The notes under the pieces: model-generated
Database searches by the model: none
What the model was told of the DNA's origin: nothing
Seen by the model: the letters and a program-made list of their open reading frames with translations, nothing else
Position numbers and translations under genes: made by a program
Source: an uncultured Lachnospiraceae bacterium
Lineage (GTDB): Bacteria > Bacillota > Clostridia > Lachnospirales > Lachnospiraceae
DNA length: 5,094 bases
Assembly: GCA_910584695.1 (NCBI GenBank)
Contig: CAJUBR010000129.1
Location: 1-5,094 of the forward strand
Direction of reading: 5' to 3'
Part shown: one piece after another, positions 1 to 5,094 of the stretch
Position numbering within the stretch: position 1 is the first letter of the stretch
Layout: each line of letters starts with the position of its first letter

Positions 1-283
1 GTAAGTCATAGGTTGCTACAGAAGGAGATTTTACTAATGTTCTCACTTCATCTTTATTCGGCTCCTCCACACCACCATTAAAGAAAAAGGTAACATGTGC
101 ATATTTCTCAGTTTCTGCAAGCCTTAACTGCTTTTTCCCCATTTTGGCAAGATATTCACCAAAGGTATTCTCTATTGTCTGCTTCTTAAATGCGATTAAT
201 TTATTCGGAATACTTTCATCATAATCCTTAAAGCATACATACATAAGCGGCATGCGGCCGTTTTTCCTCTCAAATCCTGTAAA
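1..283 (-). pseudogene. gpmI: gpmI continuation beyond the in-frame stop (partial, runs off the left edge)
   Basis: Directly after the TAA at 284-286 and in the same frame, 94 further codons are open to the window edge and read as ordinary GpmI: FTGFERKNGRMPLM, then VCFKDYDESIPNKLIAF, then QLRLAETEKYAHVTFFFNGG and SPSVATYDL. The Lys of AETEKYAHVTFF, codon 335 here, corresponds to the conserved active-site lysine (336 in Bacillus numbering). No other stop or frameshift is seen. Restoring codon 275 to a sense codon, for example GAA by one base change, would rejoin the two parts. This is therefore a gene with a single nonsense change, a base-call error, or a readthrough site. It is not an independent gene: an internal ATG such as that in GRMPLM has no evident ribosome binding site. 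The metal-binding C-terminal residues lie outside the window. Confidence 0.9.
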
Positions 284-1108
284 TTAATCATCACAAAAAG
301 CTCTTGTAAGTTCTCGTGCACGGTCCGGGCGGAAATTAAAGAAAATAACAGAATCATTTGGTTTTACCGTTGCTACCGGTTTTTCATTCTCAACAATCAC
401 TGTTGGAAGCACAAACTCATCCGTAACCTCTTTGTCATAGGAATCTTTCATAGCTTTTATAGGATCTGCAGCCTGTTCACCTTCACCATAAACAAGTGCA
501 GCATAAGCTTTCTCCACCCTGTCCCATCTGTTATCACGATCCATTGCATAATAACGTCCAGATAGAGAGGCAATCTTACCGACACCGATTTCTGCCATTT
601 TATCAACCAGTTCAGCTACATAATCCTTACCGGATGCAGGCGGTGTATCACGTCCGTCTAAAAATGGATGAACATAAACGTTACAGAATCCCTCTTTTTT
701 GCACATCTCTAAAATCCCGTATAAATGCGTATTATGGCTGTGTACACCACCATCTGACAACAGCCCCCATAAATGCAGATCAGAATGATTCTTTTTACAG
801 TTATCAATTGCCTCTAACAAAGCTTCATTTTTAAAGAAGTCTCCGTCTTCAATCGCCTTTGTAATAGATGTGAGATCCTGATAAATAATGCGTCCTGCAC
901 CAATATTCATATGTCCGACCTCGGAGTTTCCCATCTGTCCCTCTGGAAGTCCTACAGATAATCCGGAAGCATTTCCCGGAACAAAAGGACATTCTTTCAT
1001 CAGCTTATCCATCACCGGCGTATCCGCCATCGCAATGGCATTCCCCTCCGTTTTGTCATTTAAACCATAACCATCAAGTACCATTAAAACCACAGGTTTT
1101 TTACTCAT
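284..1108 (-). CDS. gpmI: 2,3-bisphosphoglycerate-independent phosphoglycerate mutase, N-terminal part cut by an in-frame stop
   Basis: GpmI interconverts 3- and 2-phosphoglycerate in glycolysis and gluconeogenesis; it is a cytosolic, Mn-dependent enzyme of the alkaline phosphatase superfamily. The 274 residues seen carry Asp12 (VLDGYG), the phosphorylated Ser62 in MGNSEVGH, His123 in SDGGVHSH, Arg153 in FLDGRDTPP, Arg185 and Arg191 in GRYYAMDRD, and the FNFRPDRARELTRAF motif at about 257-271. The numbering matches the Bacillus enzyme almost exactly. The family is about 510 residues long, so this is only the first half. It stops at TAA (284-286) right after FCDD, yet the same frame continues with gpmI sequence (see 1-283). 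TAA also ends nfnB and the kinase gene, so it is an ordinary stop here. The start ATG is clear, but the best ribosome binding site (AAAGGA, 1124-1129) is 15 bases upstream, which is long. The gene follows the kinase gene by 69 bases with no terminator seen. Confidence 0.95.
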   Translation of the reverse strand: MSKKPVVLMVLDGYGLNDKTEGNAIAMADTPVMDKLMKECPFVPGNASGLSVGLPEGQMGNSEVGHMNIGAGRIIYQDLTSITKAIEDGDFFKNEALLEAIDNCKKNHSDLHLWGLLSDGGVHSHNTHLYGILEMCKKEGFCNVYVHPFLDGRDTPPASGKDYVAELVDKMAEIGVGKIASLSGRYYAMDRDNRWDRVEKAYAALVYGEGEQAADPIKAMKDSYDKEVTDEFVLPTVIVENEKPVATVKPNDSVIFFNFRPDRARELTRAFCDD

Positions 1109-1111
1109 AAT

Positions 1112-1129
1112 TTACACCATTATTCCTTT
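1112..1129 (-). promoter_or_regulatory. gpmI ribosome binding site with a minimal ATG-GTG-TAA reading frame
   Basis: Upstream of gpmI the only good Shine-Dalgarno match is AAAGGA (1124-1129), 15 bases before the gpmI ATG. Between them sits a two-codon frame ATG GTG TAA (1120 down to 1112), which ends 3 bases before the gpmI start codon. The AAAGGA is only 3 bases from this small ATG, too close for efficient initiation. The weak GGTG (1115-1118) is nearer the gpmI start. The sequence is clear; any effect on translation is inference. Confidence 0.35.
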
Positions 1130-1177
1130 CTTCTATTTTTCTTCTATCCTTTACTTCCATGTGTGAAAAATGCTGTT

Positions 1178-1678
1178 TTAGAAGGATAGCTTTTTCTTTA
1201 ATTCCTGCACAATTTCCCGAATGCTCATATCATCTCCATGTATCGTAATATCTGCATATTTCTCATATAGTGGTCTTCGTTCCTCAAACAATTCCTGAAA
1301 AGACTGTCCTTCTTTAATAGAGACTCCTCTTGCAGTCAGATCTCCGATTCGTTCACACAGTGTTTCGAAAGGCAGTTCAATATAGACAATCGTACCAATC
1401 GATTGCAAATGTTCCATAGCATCTTTTCCGTAAATAACACTACCACCTGTCGCAATGACTGCTTTATGATAATCAAGATCTGTATTTACCCGGTTCTCAA
1501 TCTCGTTAAATGCTGCCAGACCTTTTTCATCAATAATATCACTCAAAAGTTTTCCGGTACATTCCTGAATCACCAAATCGGAATCTACAAAACGATATCC
1601 CAATGCCTTGGCAAGAACAACACCAACCGTACTTTTTCCACAGCTTGGCATTCCAATCAATACAATATTATCCTTCAT
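1178..1678 (-). CDS. Shikimate kinase family protein (divergent; substrate uncertain)
   Basis: This is a 166-residue P-loop kinase of the AroK/AroL family, which phosphorylates shikimate at O3 with ATP in chorismate synthesis. Seen: Walker A GMPSCGKST at 9-17, the DSD Asp pair at 32-34, ATGGS at 76-80, the lid segment with Arg117, Arg134 in ERRPLYEKYADI, and the normal family length. Two hallmark shikimate-site features differ. The FRxxE motif reads FNEIE, so the Arg (58 in E. coli and M. tuberculosis AroK) that holds the shikimate carboxylate is Asn58. The GGG loop reads GGS. ATP binding and phosphotransfer therefore look intact, but the acceptor may not be shikimate. No other aro gene is in the window. 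The start is supported by GAGG (1686-1689), 7 bases from the ATG. The gene begins 13 bases after the membrane protein's stop, so the two are very likely co-transcribed. Family assignment is firm; automatic naming as shikimate kinase is expected; the function is less sure. Confidence 0.88.
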   Translation of the reverse strand: MKDNIVLIGMPSCGKSTVGVVLAKALGYRFVDSDLVIQECTGKLLSDIIDEKGLAAFNEIENRVNTDLDYHKAVIATGGSVIYGKDAMEHLQSIGTIVYIELPFETLCERIGDLTARGVSIKEGQSFQELFEERRPLYEKYADITIHGDDMSIREIVQELKKKLSF

Positions 1679-1691
1679 ATTCTTCCCTCAT

Positions 1692-2192
1692 CTAGATATC
1701 ATAATACTTATTCTTTGTATAATTCTTAATATGTTCCAGACTCTTTTCATCCGGCTCCATTAGAATCAATTCTTTGTTTCCATCCATTTCAACCACCAGT
1801 GCAATTTCCTGTTCCCTGCCATATCCTGATGTATAATTCCTCGTTTTCTTAAATGTTTCATGGGAAATCCGGTTAGAATCCTTTGGTACGACCATTGTCA
1901 CCTGCTCTAATTCAAAACGCATTCTTTCTCTCCGTCTGCTTGCATTGTAAATTGCTGCAATATCCACATTACCATTTGTAAGAGTATATTCATATTCCAT
2001 TCTTCCTTCTCCGGCAGCATAAACCATTAAAGAAATCCCAACAACTACGATAATCATTCCTAACTGAGGTGTAATAAATAAAAACATTAAAACTCCAATA
2101 CAGGTCACCCATACCGAAAGTGCCATCTTTACATAAAATAATTTCTCCGGTTTTGCCCGAAAGGACTGCTCTATATAGCTATCATTTAACAT
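1692..2192 (-). CDS. Two-helix membrane protein of unknown function, DUF6106-like
   Basis: This is a 166-residue protein of unknown function. After a polar N-terminus (MLNDSYIEQSFRAKPEK) come two hydrophobic segments, about 23-40 and 44-60, separated by a TPQ turn. A soluble domain of about 100 residues follows, beginning MEYEYTLTNGNVDIAAI (65-81), then a basic RRRERM patch (86-91), a MVVPKDS segment and an acidic ELILMEPDEKSLEHI stretch near the end. I recall this architecture from DUF6106 proteins of Lachnospiraceae; that link is from memory and moderate. No catalytic motif or signal peptidase site is seen; it is probably anchored in the membrane with the C-terminal domain in the cytoplasm (inference). 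The start is ATG at 2192, with GGAGG (2201-2205) 8 bases upstream. An in-frame TTG at 2207 overlaps that ribosome binding site and is not the start. The gene ends in TAG just before the kinase's ribosome binding site. Confidence 0.85.
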   Translation of the reverse strand: MLNDSYIEQSFRAKPEKLFYVKMALSVWVTCIGVLMFLFITPQLGMIIVVVGISLMVYAAGEGRMEYEYTLTNGNVDIAAIYNASRRRERMRFELEQVTMVVPKDSNRISHETFKKTRNYTSGYGREQEIALVVEMDGNKELILMEPDEKSLEHIKNYTKNKYYDI

Positions 2193-2200
2193 AATCTGTA

Positions 2201-2205
2201 CCTCC
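2201..2205 (-). promoter_or_regulatory. Ribosome binding site that fixes the start of the DUF6106-like gene
   Basis: GGAGG on the minus strand lies 8 bases before the ATG at 2192-2190. The open frame extends to a TTG at 2207-2205, whose last base is the first G of this motif. Starting there would add five residues (MEVQI) encoded by the ribosome binding site itself, so the ATG is the correct start. Confidence 0.85.
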
Positions 2206-2217
2206 AACTTTTATGTC

Positions 2218-2250
2218 AACTGCAAAGCAGTTACCGACAAGTGCTTTGTC
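2218..2250. repeat. Two small adjacent hairpins upstream of the DUF6106-like gene
   Basis: AACTGC, a loop of AAA, then GCAGTT (2218-2232) is a perfect 6-bp palindrome that folds on either strand. Three bases on, GACAA, a 5-base loop and TTGTC (2236-2250) form a second, weaker 5-bp stem. They lie 26 bases or more upstream of the ATG at 2192 and do not cover its GGAGG. They could be part of the untranslated leader, an old extragenic palindrome or chance; no function is claimed. Confidence 0.4.
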
Positions 2251-2281
2251 TGCAAAAAATAACCCAATCGCAAGTCAACAA

Positions 2282-2302
2282 CCCCGCAGCAAAGCTACGG
2301 GG
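2282..2302 (-). terminator. GC-rich hairpin after nfnB, possible weak terminator or attenuator
   Basis: On the minus strand the arms CCCCGTAGC and GCTGCGGGG are separated by TTT, giving a 9-bp stem with a 3-base loop. One pair is U-G in the minus-strand RNA but would be a C-A mismatch in a plus-strand RNA, which suggests an RNA element read in the direction of the genes. It lies 32 bases after the nfnB stop. The sequence that follows (TTGTTGACTT) is only partly T-rich and the T6 run comes about 20 bases later, so classical intrinsic termination would be inefficient. It may partly insulate nfnB from the downstream genes, stabilise the nfn mRNA 3' end, or be a copy of a dispersed palindrome. 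I see no convincing separate promoter in 2193-2334. Confidence 0.45.
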
Positions 2303-2334
2303 AATCATCCGATCATAAATTATCCTGTCACATA

Positions 2335-3723
2335 TTATTTGCTTAAATATTCATCAATTGCTTTTGCTGCTTTCTTTCCGGCACCCATCGCAAGTATAAC
2401 CGTAGCTGCACCAGTAACCGTATCTCCACCGGCATAAACACCGTCCTTGCTGGTCTTCATGGTATCTTCCTCTACGATGATACCACCCCATTTTTGTGTA
2501 TCCAGACCCGGTGTTGTCTGACGGATTAACGGGTTTGGACTCTGCCCGATAGCAATTACAACGGTATCTACATCAATGACATAGTTTGAACCCTCTACCG
2601 GTTTTGGAGAGCGTCTTCCTGAGTCATCTGGTTCACCCAACTCCTGCTTGATTACCTCAATTCCGGTTACCCAGCCATTTTCGCCGTGGATTGCACAAGG
2701 GTTATTAAGTAATTTGAAGATAATCCCTTCTTCCTTTGCATGATGAACCTCTTCCGCTCTTGCCGGAAGCTCTTCCTCGGAACGTCTGTAAACAATATAG
2801 ACCTCTTCTGCACCAAGACGTTTCGCAGTCCTTGCAGCATCCATTGCCACATTACCGGCACCTACAACTGCAACCTTCTTACCAACTTTAACAGGGGTTG
2901 GAGTCTCCGGGAATTTGTATGCCTTCATCAGATTCACACGGGTTAAAAATTCATTGGCAGAATAAACACCAAGAAGATTCTCCCCAGGAATATTTAAAAA
3001 TCTTGGAAGTCCTGCACCCGAACCTACAAAAACAGCCTCATATCCCTGTTCCATCAACTCATCGATCGTAACAGAACGCCCTACGATCACATTCGTCTCA
3101 ATATCAACCCCAAGCTTTTCAACGGTCTCGATTTCCTTTGCAACTAGGTCCTTTGGCAGACGGAACTCTGGAATCCCATAGCTAAGTACTCCACCAGCCT
3201 TATGCAGTGCCTCAAATACCGTTACATCATAACCCTTCTTAATCAATTCTCCAGCACAGGTAATTCCTGCCGGACCGGAACCCACAACTGCAACCCGCTT
3301 ACCGTTTTTCTCAATCTGAACTTCGGCAGGCTTTACATTTGCCATATGATAATCCGCAACAAAACGCTCCAGACGACCTATGGCAACCGGCTCACCCTTG
3401 ATACCACGGACACATTTGCCCTCACACTGGTTTTCCTGCGGACATACACGTCCACAGATTGCAGGAAGGGCATTCTCGCTTGTAATAATCTCATAAGCAC
3501 CCTCAAAATCCCCTTCTGCCACTTTCTCTATAAAGCCGGGAATCGGCACATTCACCGGACATCCTTCCATGCAAGGCTTATGTTTACAATTTAAGCATCT
3601 TGCCGCTTCTTCCATTGCCATTTCCTTCGTATATCCCAAGGCAACCTCTGAGAAATTCTTATTTCTAACATTTGGTTCCTGCTCCGGCATTGCTACCTTT
3701 GTCATACTCATATTTCTTTCCAT
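2335..3723 (-). CDS. nfnB: NADH-dependent reduced ferredoxin:NADP+ oxidoreductase, large subunit (GltA-like)
   Basis: A 462-residue flavoprotein of the glutamate synthase small-chain family, usually auto-named NADPH-dependent glutamate synthase (gltA). Next to nfnA it is best read as NfnB, the bifurcating-FAD and NADP(H) subunit of the cytosolic NfnAB complex, which couples NADH plus reduced ferredoxin to NADP+ reduction. Two [4Fe-4S] motifs are visible: Cys43-x2-Cys46-x4-Cys51-x3-Cys55 and Cys90-x3-Cys94-x5-Cys100-x3-Cys104. An FAD dinucleotide fold follows (VVGSGPAG, 146-153), then GGVLSYGIPEFRLPK, an NADP fold (VVGAGNVAMDAARTAKR, 286-302) with the VYRRSEEELPAR segment, and a C-terminal FAD motif GVYAGGDTVTGAATVILAMGAGKKAA. 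The length suits the family. ATG at 3723 follows AAGGAG (3733-3738) by 9 bases; Met5 and Met7 lack such a site. No glutamate synthase large subunit is nearby, though glutamate synthase activity cannot be excluded. Ends in TAA. Confidence 0.93.
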   Translation of the reverse strand: MERNMSMTKVAMPEQEPNVRNKNFSEVALGYTKEMAMEEAARCLNCKHKPCMEGCPVNVPIPGFIEKVAEGDFEGAYEIITSENALPAICGRVCPQENQCEGKCVRGIKGEPVAIGRLERFVADYHMANVKPAEVQIEKNGKRVAVVGSGPAGITCAGELIKKGYDVTVFEALHKAGGVLSYGIPEFRLPKDLVAKEIETVEKLGVDIETNVIVGRSVTIDELMEQGYEAVFVGSGAGLPRFLNIPGENLLGVYSANEFLTRVNLMKAYKFPETPTPVKVGKKVAVVGAGNVAMDAARTAKRLGAEEVYIVYRRSEEELPARAEEVHHAKEEGIIFKLLNNPCAIHGENGWVTGIEVIKQELGEPDDSGRRSPKPVEGSNYVIDVDTVVIAIGQSPNPLIRQTTPGLDTQKWGGIIVEEDTMKTSKDGVYAGGDTVTGAATVILAMGAGKKAAKAIDEYLSK

Positions 3724-3751
3724 TGCGTATATCTCCTTTTATCCTCTATTC

Positions 3752-4573
3752 CTACTTTTCATTTGCAAGCTTGCAGGCATGTTCCTCTTCCTTGAACATT
3801 CCCTGTCTCTTCATACACTCATCAAAATCTACTAAAAATCCGTCAAAATCCGGTCCGTCTACACATGCGAATTTCGTTTCGCCTCCAACTGTAACACGAC
3901 ATCCTCCACACATTCCAGTACCGTCAATCATAATCGGATTCAGTGACACAGAAGTTGGAATATTGAGAGGCTTTGTAACATTTACTACATTTTTCATCAT
4001 GATAAGCGGTCCGATGGCGATTACCTCATCAAACTTCTCTCCCTTATCAATCAAATCCTGTAATACAGTGGTAACAAATCCCTTTGTACCAAGACTTCCG
4101 TCATCCGTTGCTATATAAACATTATCGCAAAATTCTTCAAATTTCTCCTTTAAAATAACAAACTCAGCAGAACGTCCGCCGATAATCACATCTACTTTCA
4201 CTCCCATCTCATGAAGCTTTCTAAGCTGTGGGTATAACGGTGCCGAACCAACGCCTCCTGCAACACCAATTACATGGTCACATTTATGAAGGGGTGCGGG
4301 CTGACCCAAAGGTCCCACAAAATCTTCAACATAATCACCCGCCTGCTTTTTGGAAAGTAATTCGGTAGAATAACCAACAACCTGATAAATAATGGTGACT
4401 GTCTTCTTTTCTCTGTCATAATCCGCAATCGTAAGAGGTACTCTCTCACCATCTTCATCCACACGAACGATAATAAACTGACCAGCTTCACATTTGTCTG
4501 CCACAAATGGAGCTTCGATTTCCATTAACTCAACTGCACTGTTAAGGGTTTCTTTACTCACAATTTTGTACAT
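3752..4573 (-). CDS. nfnA: NADH-dependent reduced ferredoxin:NADP+ oxidoreductase, small subunit (PyrK-like ferredoxin reductase family)
   Basis: A 273-residue member of the ferredoxin-NADP reductase family, often auto-named sulfide or dihydroorotate dehydrogenase electron transfer subunit. As NfnA it carries the NADH-oxidising FAD and a [2Fe-2S] cluster that link to NfnB. Seen: the flavin-binding RVPLT at 44-48, a nucleotide-binding GVAGGVGSAPLYP at 103-115, IIGGRS at 130-135, TDDGSLGTKG at 156-165, and a C-terminal cluster motif with Cys222-x2-Cys225-x11-Cys237 after IDGTGM. Only three of the usual cysteines are present; Asp217 may be the fourth ligand, as I recall being described for the Thermotoga NfnA. 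No pyrD gene is adjacent, and nfnB starts 28 bases downstream, which favours Nfn over PyrK. The start ATG has GAGG (4581-4584) 7 bases upstream. It is the first gene of the unit, behind a TATAAT promoter. Ends in TAG. Confidence 0.92.
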   Translation of the reverse strand: MYKIVSKETLNSAVELMEIEAPFVADKCEAGQFIIVRVDEDGERVPLTIADYDREKKTVTIIYQVVGYSTELLSKKQAGDYVEDFVGPLGQPAPLHKCDHVIGVAGGVGSAPLYPQLRKLHEMGVKVDVIIGGRSAEFVILKEKFEEFCDNVYIATDDGSLGTKGFVTTVLQDLIDKGEKFDEVIAIGPLIMMKNVVNVTKPLNIPTSVSLNPIMIDGTGMCGGCRVTVGGETKFACVDGPDFDGFLVDFDECMKRQGMFKEEEHACKLANEK

Positions 4574-4614
4574 TTTTATACCTCTTTCCTCTTGTTTTAC
4601 AATATACGCTAAAT

Positions 4615-4643
4615 ATTATACTAGGTTTGGAGGAAGAAAGAAA
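4615..4643 (-). promoter_or_regulatory. Candidate sigma-A promoter of nfnAB
   Basis: A perfect -10 hexamer TATAAT reads at 4620-4615 on the minus strand. At the ideal 17-base spacing the -35 position holds TTTCTT (4643-4638), a poor match to TTGACA. Transcription would begin near 4608, giving a leader of about 35 bases that holds the nfnA ribosome binding site. A perfect TTGACA lies at 4670-4665 but has no -10 at the right distance (CACTTT at 17 bases). The -10 is convincing; the -35 is weak. The tract between the boxes is pyrimidine-rich. Confidence 0.55.
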
Positions 4644-4652
4644 GTGTTTTTT

Positions 4653-5094
4653 TCATAAATTAAGTGTCAAATAAAAAATGCTATCTGTTATACTAGACGG
4701 CACTTTATTCTTATAATTTTCAATCCATTCAGGTTCATAGGAATAATTTTTCAATAATTCTTTTGTCACTTTAGAATCAGGGGCTTGTAATCCGCCTCTG
4801 GTTATAGAATCCTCATAAACACTTTTATAGCCAACAGTCAACAACTCTGAAAATGACCTTGATATGCATGTCTCAATTCGTGTGAAATGGTATACACTAA
4901 ATCGTAGGTATTATAAGAGTTATATTGTCGCATATAAAATTGTCTTTTATTTGCAGAAATCCTTTACTTCTTGTGGCAGCTGTTCAAACTGTCCAGGTGT
5001 TGCTATGATTTCAATATTTCCTTCATAATCTACATTAATTGCTTCATAACTTCCTGTATTCTCAATTGCTTCCCTATATGACTCTTTTGAAGCC
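4653..5094 (-). pseudogene. Decayed HExxH (zincin-like) protein, C-terminal remnant, frameshifted, runs off the right edge
   Basis: Three stretches in successive frames read as one protein. From 5093, frame 1 gives ASKESYREAIENTGSYEAI onward to VKDFCK and a TAA at 4949-4947. The next frame, entered near 4957, gives ANKRQFYMRQYNSYNTYDL and YTISHELRHAYQGHF, then TGA at 4840-4838. The third frame, entered near 4850, gives ELLTVGYKSVYEDSITRGG and continues through NYSYEPEWIENYKNKVP to TGA at 4655-4653. HELRH (4882-4868) fits the HExxH zinc-metalloprotease motif; the TISHELRHAYQ context resembles zincin-like C-terminal domains I recall from polymorphic toxins and other large secreted proteins (inference, not searched). 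Joining the frames needs one extra base (or two lost) near 4957 and one lost base near 4850. The third stretch has no credible start of its own (TTG, no ribosome binding site). The upstream part, any secretion domain and any immunity partner are outside the window. Sequencing indels are the main alternative to decay. Confidence 0.68.

Noticed and set aside
1..283. Separate gene encoding the GpmI C-terminal half, as in a split enzyme
   Set aside because: There is no intergenic gap, ribosome binding site or start codon at the break; the frame is continuous through one TAA.
2193..2219. TTGACA (2219-2214) with GATTAT (2196-2191) 17 bases downstream as a promoter for the DUF6106-like gene
   Set aside because: The -10 overlaps the start codon, so transcripts would begin inside the gene and lack its ribosome binding site.
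2213..2437. 74-codon plus-strand open frame
   Set aside because: It runs antisense into the nfnB 3' end, has low-complexity composition with no family likeness, and has no ribosome binding site.
3672..4118. 148-codon plus-strand open frame
   Set aside because: It is antisense to nfnA and the nfnB start, both of which have strong motif support; it is a shadow frame.
4592..4602. TTGT-N3-ACAA inverted repeat in the nfnA leader as a Rex redox-repressor operator
   Set aside because: The arms are only 4 bp, and the usual Rex site TTGTTAA-N4-TTAACAA is much longer; such short palindromes are common in AT-rich DNA.
4616..4696. Nine-base direct repeat TTATACTAG at 4616-4624 and 4688-4696 as an insertion target duplication
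   Set aside because: The 71-72 bp spacing holds only the pseudogene end and promoter, with no inverted ends; one copy is simply the -10 region.
4653..4844. Independent 63-residue gene
   Set aside because: It would start with TTG and lacks a ribosome binding site; it reads as the continuation of the upstream HELRH protein after a frameshift.

Overview
The window looks like an AT-rich Firmicutes chromosome, most likely Clostridia and probably Lachnospiraceae. The basis is the strong GGAGG/AAGGAG ribosome binding sites, an adjacent nfnA-nfnB pair, a cofactor-independent phosphoglycerate mutase, a two-helix DUF6106-like membrane protein and a divergent shikimate-kinase-like protein of a kind I associate with that group. 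Family placement is inference from protein character; no search was run. Every supported gene is on the minus strand, so transcription runs from high to low coordinates.

Layout in transcription order. (1) 5094-4653: the decayed 3' end of a gene that continues beyond the right edge. It encodes a zincin-like HExxH segment (HELRH) now split over three reading frames. (2) About 4643-4574: a promoter with a perfect TATAAT and a ribosome binding site. (3) 4573-3752 and 3723-2335: nfnA and nfnB, the two subunits of the electron-bifurcating NADH-dependent reduced ferredoxin:NADP+ oxidoreductase, 28 bases apart. (4) 2334-2193: an intercistronic stretch of 142 bases with one strong GC-rich hairpin and two smaller ones. 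(5) 2192-1692: a small membrane protein of unknown function. Its true start is the ATG at 2192, not the upstream TTG, which lies inside the ribosome binding site. (6) 1678-1178: a shikimate-kinase-family protein with an intact ATP site but altered shikimate-site residues, 13 bases after the previous gene. (7) 1108 to the left edge: gpmI, interrupted by one in-frame TAA at 284-286. The same frame continues with clearly conserved gpmI sequence to base 1.

Together, nfnAB balances NADH, NADPH and reduced ferredoxin in an anaerobe, and gpmI is a central glycolytic step. The membrane protein, the kinase and gpmI are spaced like one transcription unit, but why they are grouped is not evident. The rest of the window is ordinary core metabolism. 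The points worth a second look are the gpmI stop codon, the frameshifted HELRH relic, the kinase substitutions and the hairpin that pairs better in the minus-strand RNA. I found no tRNA, rRNA, CRISPR array, intact mobile element or origin.
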